Notes: generated by a model not told the origin, from the sequence alone. A DNA stretch of 6,160 bases from Bacillota bacterium (GCA_017619905.1 JAFZRK010000142.1:1-6160), one strand, 5' to 3'. Counted from the first letter of the stretch, positions 1-5,727 are shown. Made by a program: numbers and translations.

Positions 1-843
1 ATGCACATGCTCTCGGACGACAAGACCTGGGAGCGGCTGTGCGCCATGGGCATGGACAAGTGGCTCCGCGAAAAGCAGGAGCAGGGCGTCATCCGCCAGA
101 TCGGGTTCTCCTATCACGGCAATTCCGACGCGTTCTGCCGCATAGTTGACGCGTGGGACTGGGACTTCTGCCAGATCCAGTATAACTACCTGGACGAACA
201 CAGTCAGGCGGGGCGGACCGGCCTGATGCACGCCGCGGAGAAGGGGCTGCCGGTGATAATAATGGAGCCGCTGCGGGGCGGCAAGCTGTCCAATCATCTG
301 CCTGACTCGGCAAGAAAGATCTTTGCGGAGCATTCGGCGGCCAGGACCCCTGCTGAGTGGGCATTCCGCTGGCTGTGGGACCAGCCGCAGGTAACGTGCG
401 TGCTCTCGGGCATGAACTCGCTGGAGATGGTCCGGGAGAACTGCAAGAGCGCCTCCAAGGCGGAGCCGGGATGCCTTACGGACGCGGACCGCGCAATGCT
501 CGCAAGGGTGGTGGAGGCCATACGCGCAAACATCAAAGTGGGCTGCACCGGCTGCAGATACTGCATGCCGTGTCCTAAAGGCGTAGACATTCCCGGGACC
601 TTCGCGGCCTACAACGACAGGTATTCCGAGGGCTGGACGACTGCGTTCCGCGAGTACTTCATGTGCACGCTGCTGCGCAAGGATCACGCTTCCGCGTCGC
701 AGTGCGTAAAGTGCGGCGAGTGCGAGCAGCATTGCCCGCAGGGCATAGCGATAAGGGAAGAGCTGGCCAACGCCTGCAAGGTGCTGGAAGGGCCGGTATA
801 TAAAGTGGCCAGGAAGTTCCTGCCGCTGTTCATGAAATATTAG
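1..843 (+). CDS. Aldo/keto reductase with C-terminal Fe-S cluster domain, 5'-truncated by the window
   Basis: This is the C-terminal 280 residues of an iron-sulfur aldo/keto reductase (the COG1453-like group), which would reduce or oxidise a carbonyl substrate with NAD(P)H in the cytoplasm. The reading frame opens at base 1 with an ATG, but the protein starts in mid-barrel. H2 sits where the family has the catalytic His of its 'LxHxL' strand, so the nucleotide-independent N-terminal part with the Asp/Tyr/Lys residues lies upstream, and this ATG is probably internal. Visible family features are residues 30-41 (GVIRQIGFSYHG), MEPLRGGKL near 88-96, and the barrel end VLSGMNS near 134-140. A first Cys group follows at C182, C185, C188 and C191-Pro, then a canonical 4Fe-4S motif at C235, C238, C241 and C245-Pro. 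The stop codon overlaps the ribosome binding site of the next gene, so the two are co-transcribed. The substrate is unknown. Confidence 0.9.
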   Translation: MHMLSDDKTWERLCAMGMDKWLREKQEQGVIRQIGFSYHGNSDAFCRIVDAWDWDFCQIQYNYLDEHSQAGRTGLMHAAEKGLPVIIMEPLRGGKLSNHLPDSARKIFAEHSAARTPAEWAFRWLWDQPQVTCVLSGMNSLEMVRENCKSASKAEPGCLTDADRAMLARVVEAIRANIKVGCTGCRYCMPCPKGVDIPGTFAAYNDRYSEGWTTAFREYFMCTLLRKDHASASQCVKCGECEQHCPQGIAIREELANACKVLEGPVYKVARKFLPLFMKY

Positions 844-849
844 GGAGGT
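843..849 (+). promoter_or_regulatory. Ribosome binding site of the cysteine hydrolase gene
   Basis: GGGAGGT overlaps the last base of the preceding stop codon and lies 5 bases before the ATG at 855. It fixes that start and supports translation from the same transcript as the upstream reductase. Confidence 0.8.
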
Positions 850-854
850 CGCGA

Positions 855-1370
855 ATGAAGAAACTGCTAATAGTCATTGATATGCAGAACGACTTTATCG
901 ACGGGTCGCTGGGCACCAAAGAGGCGCAGGCCATAGTGCCCGCGGTCGCGGCAAAGATCGCGTCGTATCCGCCTAAGGACATCGTGGCGACCATGGATAC
1001 ACACGGCGCAGACTATCTCAGGACTCAGGAAGGGAAGAAGCTGCCCGTAAAGCACTGCATAAAAGGCACGGACGGCTGGCAGATAAGGCCGGAGATAGCG
1101 GCGCTGCTCGGCAGGGCCCGCATCTACGAAAAGCCGACGTTCGGCTGCGAGCAGCTGGCGCAGGACCTTAAAGCGGTGAAAGGCCTTAAGGAAGTGGAGA
1201 TCGTGGGACTGTGCACGGACATCTGCGTGGTGTCCAACGCGCTGCTGATAAAGGCCGCGCTGCCGGAACTCAGGATAACCGTGGACTCCGCGTGCTGCGC
1301 CGGGGTGACGCCGGAAAAGCATCTGGCGGCCCTGGAGACCATGCGCTCCTGCCAGATTGAAGTGGTGTAG
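855..1370 (+). CDS. Isochorismatase/nicotinamidase-family cysteine hydrolase
   Basis: This 171-residue protein is a complete member of the isochorismatase-like hydrolase fold, which cleaves C-N or C-O bonds through a catalytic cysteine. The triad is visible: D9 in the opening strand (LLIVIDMQNDF), K93 in EKPTFG and C124 in GLCTDICVVSNA. The putative metal ligands of nicotinamidases are also present as D48-x-H50 and H67 (in KHCIKGTDG), which favours a nicotinamidase-like amide hydrolase over isochorismatase. It is shorter than typical bacterial nicotinamidases of roughly 180-210 residues, although no core motif is missing. The start is set by GGGAGGT 5 bases upstream. It lies 11 bp after the Fe-S aldo/keto reductase and is probably in the same operon. 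If it does hydrolyse nicotinamide, its role would be NAD salvage, but many relatives act on other amides, so I give no gene symbol. Confidence 0.88.
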   Translation: MKKLLIVIDMQNDFIDGSLGTKEAQAIVPAVAAKIASYPPKDIVATMDTHGADYLRTQEGKKLPVKHCIKGTDGWQIRPEIAALLGRARIYEKPTFGCEQLAQDLKAVKGLKEVEIVGLCTDICVVSNALLIKAALPELRITVDSACCAGVTPEKHLAALETMRSCQIEVV

Positions 1371-1438
1371 CGCGGCGCGGTCGGCCGGCATTGGCAAGGC
1401 CGTTCGTCTCCGCAGTCGTGGAATAATAATTGGAATCA

Positions 1439-1467
1439 AAAGCTCCGGGATGCATTCCCGGAGCTTT
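1439..1467. terminator. Bidirectional intrinsic terminator between convergent genes
   Basis: A perfect 12-bp inverted repeat (AAAGCTCCGGGA at 1439-1450, TCCCGGAGCTTT at 1456-1467) encloses the 5-base loop TGCAT. The A/T ends of the stem give a short U-run on either strand: TTT followed by ATCGTT on +, TTTTGATT on -. It lies between the + strand hydrolase stop (1370) and the - strand surface-protein stop (1480), so it can serve both. Confidence 0.88.
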
Positions 1468-1479
1468 ATCGTTCGTAAC

Positions 1480-3111
1480 TTACTTGCTGAACAGTTCGCT
1501 GAACCAGTCGGATATGGTCTGCCAGAGGTTCTGGATCCATTCGCCGAAGGTCTGAGAGCCGTTATTTCCGGATGATCCGTCAGGGGAAGCGGGGTTGTCC
1601 CCGCTGCCGCCGTTACGGTCCGGGGGAGCGGGAATTTCGCCGTTCTGACCGTTCTGGCCTTTATTGCCGCCGTTCTGGCCGTCTTCGCCGCGGATCGGTC
1701 CGTCCGGGGGCTCAGGGATGCCGCTGCCGTCACCGCCGGGGAAACTGCCGTCGCCGCCGGGGAAAGTGCCGTCCGGGATCTCCGGAGTAGCGCCGCTCTC
1801 GCCGTCGACGCCGCCGTTAGGCAGAGTCGGCCAGTCCCGGCTGCCGTCCCGGCCGCTCCAGTAGGGAGGAGCTACGTCGCCGGAATCGCCGTTCCATCCG
1901 GGGAATCCGCCTTTGCCTCCGGGGAAACCACCCATACCGGAGTCGAAAGTGGTGCCGAAGGGGTTGACCAGGCATCCCTCCTTGACGTAGCAGCTGCCCT
2001 CGTAGTCAATGCCTCCCTCGCCGCCGTTGCTTGCGGACTTGACGATGGTGGTAAGGCCGCCGAGGATGTTGATGTTTCCGTTGGAGTCTATGCCGTCAGC
2101 GCCGGCAGTTATGTTGATCGTCCCGCCCATGATGTTGCAGGAGTAGGTGTAGTTCTCCAGGTCTTTGTTGGCGGCGTTGATGCCGTCGTCCTCTGCGTTG
2201 ACGGTTATGTTTCCGCTGTAGATGTTGATGATTGCGCCTTCAATGGTCTCGTTGGCGGTCACGTTCAGTGTCGGGCCGTCAGTGCCTTCAGCGCCTATCG
2301 TCAGGATGTAGTCCGCTTTTACGCCGTCGTCGCCGGACTTAACGGTTATGTTTCCGGACTTAATGGTGAGGTCCGTGCCGGAATTGAAGCCGTCCTGATC
2401 CGCGATCACGTTGATCGTAAGGTCCTTGCCGTCGACTATGAAGCTGGCTTCGGTGTAGCCGTCCGCTTTGTCGTCCTCTTCCAGATCGGACACCTTTATG
2501 CCGTTCTTGCAGGCGCCGTTGACGTTGAGCGTACCCGTGCCTGTCAGCACCACGGAGGAGCCGGCCTTGGCCTTGAGGGCCGCGCCGTCGAAGTCGTCCG
2601 TGTCTTCATCCGCTATGTCTTCCTCGTCCGAAAGGGTGACGGTCCCTTCTATTATTACCTTGACTTCCGTGCCCTTGTTGAGGGATACGGTGGCGCCGGT
2701 GGTGCTGGTAAGATCCAGGTCCCTGAGGATGAGGACCACGCCGGTGGTGCCTTTCTTTACAGCAAGGTTGCCTTCGGCGCAGACGCCGGTGACTATGTAG
2801 GTGCCGGACTTGCTGATCTTTACGTTGTTGTTGTCAGCGTTCATGACTATGGTCTCGGCGTTCGCAAGGTCCGCTTCCAGCGCCTCTGCGCTGTTGGAAG
2901 TGAGCTGGCTGGTGACTATCTCGGAGGGTTCGCTTGCGTAGTTCGCGCTTCCGTCTGTGCTTCCCCAGCCGCCCATGCCGCCGGGAAAACCGCCGCGGGC
3001 GCCGCCCAGTCCGGATTCCGCAAAGGCGAATGCCGGTACGGATGCTACTGCTGCCGCCAGCGCTATGGCCGCGGCCATCCTTATTCTCTTTTTGTTCTTT
3101 ATATTCTTCAT
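1480..3111 (-). CDS. Secreted carbohydrate-binding beta-helix protein (Cthe_2159-type, formerly DUF4353) with Gly-rich linker
   Basis: A predicted exported protein of 543 residues. The signal peptide has a basic start (MKNIKNKKR), a hydrophobic Ala-rich core and a likely cleavage after AFA at about residue 31. A Gly-rich collar follows (35-55). Residues ~60-385 form the repetitive beta-strand domain typical of the Cthe_2159 carbohydrate-binding family, whose described member is a calcium-containing beta-helix that binds acidic sugars and cellulose. Rungs with an acidic turn recur: SGNITVKSGDDGVKAD (252-267), SGNITVNAEDDGINAA (299-314) and GGTINITAGADGIDSN (329-344). A disordered-looking Gly/Pro/Asp/Asn linker covers 390-520. 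The last 22 residues are a Trp/Phe-rich amphipathic segment (W525, W530, W536, F537, F541). No LPXTG anchor or SLH domain is seen. An in-frame TTG at 3195 would extend the N-terminus by 28 residues, but ATG at 3111 has the better ribosome site and puts the signal peptide at the start. Sugar binding is inferred from the family. Confidence 0.85.
   Translation of the reverse strand: MKNIKNKKRIRMAAAIALAAAVASVPAFAFAESGLGGARGGFPGGMGGWGSTDGSANYASEPSEIVTSQLTSNSAEALEADLANAETIVMNADNNNVKISKSGTYIVTGVCAEGNLAVKKGTTGVVLILRDLDLTSTTGATVSLNKGTEVKVIIEGTVTLSDEEDIADEDTDDFDGAALKAKAGSSVVLTGTGTLNVNGACKNGIKVSDLEEDDKADGYTEASFIVDGKDLTINVIADQDGFNSGTDLTIKSGNITVKSGDDGVKADYILTIGAEGTDGPTLNVTANETIEGAIINIYSGNITVNAEDDGINAANKDLENYTYSCNIMGGTINITAGADGIDSNGNINILGGLTTIVKSASNGGEGGIDYEGSCYVKEGCLVNPFGTTFDSGMGGFPGGKGGFPGWNGDSGDVAPPYWSGRDGSRDWPTLPNGGVDGESGATPEIPDGTFPGGDGSFPGGDGSGIPEPPDGPIRGEDGQNGGNKGQNGQNGEIPAPPDRNGGSGDNPASPDGSSGNNGSQTFGEWIQNLWQTISDWFSELFSK
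1634..1682 (-). repeat. Degenerate GQNG/GGN-coding repeats in the linker
   Basis: The + strand text repeats CCGTTCTGACC, CCGTTCTGGCC and CCGTTCTGGCC, with related GCCGCC spacers. On the - strand this reads as the Gln/Asn/Gly-rich stretch DGQNGGNKGQNGQNG (residues ~477-491). It is a low-complexity extension of the same linker and not a separate element. Confidence 0.6.
1726..1767 (-). repeat. Two tandem 21-bp repeats in the linker of the surface protein
   Basis: Bases 1726-1746 and 1747-1767 are adjacent 21-bp units differing at two positions. On the - strand they encode consecutive TFPGGDG and SFPGGDG heptapeptides. They indicate recent in-frame duplication within the Gly/Pro/Asp linker. Confidence 0.85.
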
Positions 3112-3120
3112 CGTTGTGTT

Positions 3121-3127
3121 TCCTTTT
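3121..3127 (-). promoter_or_regulatory. Ribosome binding site deciding the start of the surface-protein gene
   Basis: On the - strand AAAAGGA ends 9 bases before the ATG at 3111. It selects this codon over the in-frame TTG at 3195, which would place 28 mostly polar residues before the signal peptide and would overlap the likely promoter. Confidence 0.65.
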
Positions 3128-3150
3128 CTTTTGTTATCTATCTGAACTAT

Positions 3151-3156
3151 GGTATA
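3151..3156 (-). promoter_or_regulatory. Candidate -10 box of the surface-protein gene
   Basis: On the - strand TATACC lies about 40 bases upstream of the ATG at 3111, a plausible distance for a short leader. No convincing -35 hexamer stands 16-18 bases upstream, so this is only a candidate. Confidence 0.3.
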
Positions 3157-3212
3157 GTCGGAGTCTGTTTTAACTCTTGAAAAGATTTTAAGCAAACAAT
3201 AAGGACTTCAAG

Positions 3213-3218
3213 TATAAT
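3213..3218 (+). promoter_or_regulatory. Candidate -10 box (TATAAT) of the D-2-hydroxyacid dehydrogenase gene
   Basis: A perfect TATAAT lies 30 bases before the ATG at 3249, in the AT-rich gap between divergent genes. The -35 is poor: TTAAGC at 3188-3193 gives a 19-base spacer, while the better TTGAAA at 3177-3182 is 30 bases away. If it is real, transcription would begin near 3225, leaving a leader of about 25 bases that contains AAGGAGA (3234-3240) as the ribosome site. Confidence 0.45.
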
Positions 3219-3248
3219 AAAGGTGAAGAAATAAAGGAGAATAAGCCA

Positions 3249-4208
3249 ATGGTCAGGATAGCGATACTTCACGACGAGCGCCCGGCAAGGCCCGGACGCG
3301 TAACGCCGGAGATGACAGAAAGGATAAGCGCCGCAGGAGGCGGGGCGCAGGTGTTCTGCGCGTCCTCCGAAGAAGAACTGATGCGGATCTGCCCGGACGC
3401 GGAGGCGCTCTGTTGCTGGGCCATGGACTGCCCGTCAAGGTGGATAGAAGGCGCAAAGAGCTTGAAATGGATACAGAGCCTGTCCGCCGGTACGGAAGGG
3501 CTGGACCCGGTAAGGAAGTCCCGCCCGGACGTTGTCATAACAAAAATGACCGGAGTATTCTGCCTTCCCATGGCCGAGACCGCGGTAATGTACATGCTCA
3601 TGCTCCTGAGGGGCATGCCGTTCTTCATCCGCAGCGCGCAGAAACACGCCTGGGTTAAGCCGCCGATCGGAAGCAGTCCCAGAGAAGCCGCGGGGCTTAC
3701 CGCAGGCATAGTGGGCATGGGCGAGATTGGCGATCATATCGCGGAAAAATGCAGGGCGCTTGGCATGAAGGTCCTTGGCTGCCGCAGGACTCCGACCGGC
3801 GAAGAGAAGGCGGACCGCATGTACCCGCTGTCGGACATAAAGGAGATGCTGCCGCTTTGCGACATGGTGGTGTCGCTTGTACCGGCGTCGCCGCAGAGCC
3901 GCAGGATGTTCGGCGCGGAGCTGTTTGGGAGCTTCAAGCAGGGCAGTTATTTCATAAGCATGGGCCGAGGCGCGGCGGTGGACGAGGAAGCGCTGGCGGA
4001 GGCGCTGCGGAGCGGAAAGCTTGCGGGCGCCGCGCTGGACGTGTTCGAAAAGGAGCCCCTTCCGGAGGACAGTCCGCTGTGGGACATGGACAACGTCATC
4101 ATAACTCCGCACACCAGCGCAATGTCTCCCGCAAACATGGAGAGGGCAGCGGATACCATCTGCGAAAACCTTAAACGATTCGTCAATAAAGAACACCTTA
4201 TTGGTTAA
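3249..4208 (+). CDS. D-2-hydroxyacid dehydrogenase (NAD(P)-dependent)
   Basis: A full-length, 319-residue cytoplasmic oxidoreductase of the D-isomer-specific 2-hydroxyacid dehydrogenase family, which interconverts 2-oxoacids and D-2-hydroxyacids. The Rossmann motif is G156-M-G158-E-I-G161. The catalytic set is R240 in SMGRGAAVD, E269 in FEKEPLPEDSPLW and H288 in IITPHTSA. Substrate-loop residues appear at LSAGTEGLD (78-86), and the conserved AE pair falls in CLPMAETAV (105-113). At the end of the second Rossmann strand the protein has Arg-Arg (179-180) where NAD-specific members carry an Asp, so NADP(H) is the likelier cofactor, as in glyoxylate/hydroxypyruvate reductases of the GhrA type. 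The start is supported by AAGGAGA 8 bases upstream. The gene is divergent from the surface-protein gene and followed by its own terminator, so it is probably monocistronic. The substrate cannot be read from the sequence. Confidence 0.92.
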   Translation: MVRIAILHDERPARPGRVTPEMTERISAAGGGAQVFCASSEEELMRICPDAEALCCWAMDCPSRWIEGAKSLKWIQSLSAGTEGLDPVRKSRPDVVITKMTGVFCLPMAETAVMYMLMLLRGMPFFIRSAQKHAWVKPPIGSSPREAAGLTAGIVGMGEIGDHIAEKCRALGMKVLGCRRTPTGEEKADRMYPLSDIKEMLPLCDMVVSLVPASPQSRRMFGAELFGSFKQGSYFISMGRGAAVDEEALAEALRSGKLAGAALDVFEKEPLPEDSPLWDMDNVIITPHTSAMSPANMERAADTICENLKRFVNKEHLIG

Positions 4209-4233
4209 ACGATTAAATCAATAGTTACACGGA

Positions 4234-4249
4234 CGCGCCCGGGGGCGCG
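4234..4249. repeat. Short GC inverted repeat between stop codon and terminator
   Basis: CGCGCC (4234-4239) and GGCGCG (4244-4249) can form a tight hairpin in an otherwise AT-rich gap. GACG (4232-4235) and CGTC (4257-4260) could instead pair around it. No U-run follows directly. It may stabilise the 3' end of the message or have no function. Confidence 0.4.
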
Positions 4250-4268
4250 GAATGCCCGTCTTTCCTTA

Positions 4269-4306
4269 GACTGTAACGCTTGTTAGCGGTACAGTCCTTT
4301 TGTTAT
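4269..4306 (+). terminator. Rho-independent terminator after the dehydrogenase gene
   Basis: GACTGTAACGCT (4269-4280) pairs with AGCGGTACAGTC (4285-4296) across the loop TGTT, with one A-G mismatch in the 12-position stem. CTTTTGTTATT follows as the U-rich tail. It lies about 60 bases past the stop at 4208. Confidence 0.85.
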
Positions 4307-4377
4307 TATGTATAAAAAAAGGCCTTTGTAACAGCAAAGTTAACATTTAAGTTAATCACGATTAGTTAAAGCTGTAA

Positions 4378-4406
4378 TTGTTCAAAACTTATCAATCACT
4401 CATAAT
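4378..4406 (+). promoter_or_regulatory. Candidate promoter of the URO-D-like / enolase-superfamily operon
   Basis: TTGTTC (4378-4383) and CATAAT (4401-4406) are separated by exactly 17 bases, the usual spacing for a housekeeping sigma factor. The -10 box matches TATAAT at five of six positions; the -35 box matches only TTG. It would leave a leader of about 70 bases before the ATG at 4486. Confidence 0.45.
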
Positions 4407-4430
4407 AAAGATGTAAGAAGGTCTGCATAT

Positions 4431-4458
4431 CGTTTTCAGTTCATATATTCCGTTTTCA
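4431..4458. repeat. Direct repeat CGTTTTCA, 20 bp apart, in the operon leader
   Basis: CGTTTTCA occurs at 4431-4438 and again at 4451-4458, with the starts exactly 20 bp apart (about two DNA turns). The pair lies between the candidate -10 box and the ribosome site. This spacing suits two protein subunits on one face of the helix, so it is a possible operator. Confidence 0.4.
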
Positions 4459-4475
4459 TACAGGTCAGCTTCCCC

Positions 4476-4481
4476 GGAGGT
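4476..4481 (+). promoter_or_regulatory. Strong ribosome binding site of the URO-D-like gene
   Basis: GGAGGT is followed by the A-rich spacer AAAA before the ATG at 4486. It is the strongest Shine-Dalgarno match in the gap and fixes the start codon. Confidence 0.8.
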
Positions 4482-4485
4482 AAAA

Positions 4486-5727
4486 ATGACAGTCAAAGAA
4501 ATGTACGATTACAGGGTAAAGGTGGTAAACGAAGCCATAGCCCTGAAAGAACCCGACCACGTCCCGGTGGCCCCCATGCTCAGCTGCGTTCCGTACTTCC
4601 TGTTCGGATCCTCATTCAAGGAGTCCATGTACGAGTACGAGAAAGCGGAGGACTCCGTCGTAAGATTCTTTGAGCGCTACCATCCGGATGCCCACAATTT
4701 CAATCCCCACAGAAGCGGTCTGGCAAACGAGCTGGCCGGCTCCAACATGATAGACTGGCCCGGAAAGCCCGGCACCATGGTGGACGACACCAGCACCTAC
4801 CAGGTAATAGAGCACGAATACATGGAGCAGGACGAGTACGACGAGATGCTCTCGGACTTCACCGGCTACATGCTCAGAAAGTACATCCCCAGAGCGTTCC
4901 CCAAGCTTGCGCCGCTTGCCAAGTTCAAGCTCAACCCGGCTTCCATCCTGGGAACCAAGTTCCTGGCGTCCATCGGAACTCCTGAGCTCATGGAGGCCTA
5001 CGAACTGCTCGGCAAGATAGGAGCGGAGGAGAGAAGGGCTGACGAGTCCAACGCGCGCCTGTCCAGAAGGCTGGGCGAGATGGGCTTCCCCGGCTTTAAG
5101 AACGGCTTCGGCGAGGCACCGTTCGACATCATAAGCGACTACTTCCGCGGCACCATGGGCACCTTCGAGGACCTGCTCGAGTGTCCGGAGGACATAGAGC
5201 GCGCCTGCGACTTCTTCGCGGACATCCAGATAGACAGCTGGCAGTACTTCAAGGGCAAGGAGATGCCCTACAAGAGGGTCTACTTCCCGCTGCACAAAGG
5301 CATGGATGGCTTCATGAGCCCTGACCAGTTCCGCGACCTGTACTGGAAGCCGCTGAAGAAGCTCATCTACGCGCTGATAGACCTCGGCGTAACGCCGGTG
5401 CTCTACGGCGAAGGCCCCTACGACTCCAGAATAGAGCAGCTTACGGACATCCCGGTGGGCAAGTGCGTGCTGCATCTGGAGAAGGCGGACATGGCAAAGG
5501 CCAAGAAGATCCTGGGAGACAAGGTATGCCTTACCGGAAACCTGTCCATATACCTGCTGGAGCACGGCACCAAGGAGCAGGTCATAGACGAGACCAAGAA
5601 GCTTCTGGACATCTGCGCTCCGGGCGGCGGCTACATCTTCGACACCAACGCCTGCATGGGCGACGCCAAGCTGGAGAACGTGGACGCCATGTTCGAGACA
5701 CTGGACGTCTACGGCAAATACAGATAA
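4486..5727 (+). CDS. Uroporphyrinogen decarboxylase (URO-D)/methyltransferase-family protein
   Basis: A 413-residue cytoplasmic protein of the URO-D superfamily, which includes heme-pathway decarboxylases and the cobalamin:CoM methyltransferases MtaA/MtbA/CmuA. Family features are an N-terminal 'R..A...KEPDHVPV' start (11-28), YFPLHKGMDGFMSPDQFRDL (266-285), the G-V-T-P strand near 301-304, VLH (328-330), TGNLS (350-354) and GGGYIFDTNACMGDAKLENV (380-399). The heme enzyme's GHGI motif is absent, so it is not a heme-pathway HemE. MtaA-type proteins bind zinc by His-x-Cys and a late Cys. Here the matching positions are H330-x-E332 and C390, so the first Cys is replaced by Glu. The start is set by GGAGGT at 4476. 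Codon choice leans strongly to C-ending forms (TAC, GAC, TTC), which suggests good expression. The gene probably shares a transcript with the enolase-superfamily gene 47 bp downstream. A corrinoid- or methyl-transfer role is inferred; no corrinoid protein lies in the window. Confidence 0.85.
   Translation: MTVKEMYDYRVKVVNEAIALKEPDHVPVAPMLSCVPYFLFGSSFKESMYEYEKAEDSVVRFFERYHPDAHNFNPHRSGLANELAGSNMIDWPGKPGTMVDDTSTYQVIEHEYMEQDEYDEMLSDFTGYMLRKYIPRAFPKLAPLAKFKLNPASILGTKFLASIGTPELMEAYELLGKIGAEERRADESNARLSRRLGEMGFPGFKNGFGEAPFDIISDYFRGTMGTFEDLLECPEDIERACDFFADIQIDSWQYFKGKEMPYKRVYFPLHKGMDGFMSPDQFRDLYWKPLKKLIYALIDLGVTPVLYGEGPYDSRIEQLTDIPVGKCVLHLEKADMAKAKKILGDKVCLTGNLSIYLLEHGTKEQVIDETKKLLDICAPGGGYIFDTNACMGDAKLENVDAMFETLDVYGKYR

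Noticed and set aside
867..1733. Long - strand open frame of 288 codons
   Set aside because: It lies opposite the cysteine hydrolase and overlaps the surface-protein end in another frame. Its translation is Arg/Ala/His-rich without a family motif, so it is a shadow of the GC-rich coding strand.
1634..1770. CRISPR or other functional repeat array
   Set aside because: The repeats are short, in frame and code for Gly/Asp/Asn-rich peptides of the linker, with no spacers of regular length.
3112..3195. N-terminal extension of the surface protein starting at TTG 3195
   Set aside because: The 28 extra residues are polar and would put the signal peptide inside the chain. The start is a TTG without a good ribosome site, and the segment covers the probable promoter. 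ATG at 3111 has AAAAGGA 9 bases upstream.
3435..4196. Long - strand open frame opposite the dehydrogenase
   Set aside because: The + strand carries all catalytic motifs of a known family. The antisense product is Arg/His/Ala-rich and matches nothing I recognise.
4424..4440. Possible catabolite (cre-like) operator around TGCATATCGTTTTCA
   Set aside because: The spacing between TG and CG is one base too long for the cre consensus and the symmetry is poor; the direct CGTTTTCA repeat is a better description.
4612..5565. Long - strand open frame of 317 codons opposite the URO-D-like gene
   Set aside because: It is antisense to a clearly conserved gene with strong codon bias. The translation is Val/Leu/Glu/Arg-rich and has no recognisable motif or ribosome site.
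4486..5727. Annotation as hemE, the heme-pathway uroporphyrinogen decarboxylase
   Set aside because: The conserved GHGI segment is replaced by DTNACMGDAK, and the N-terminal substrate motif of HemE is not seen. Superfamily membership alone does not support the symbol.
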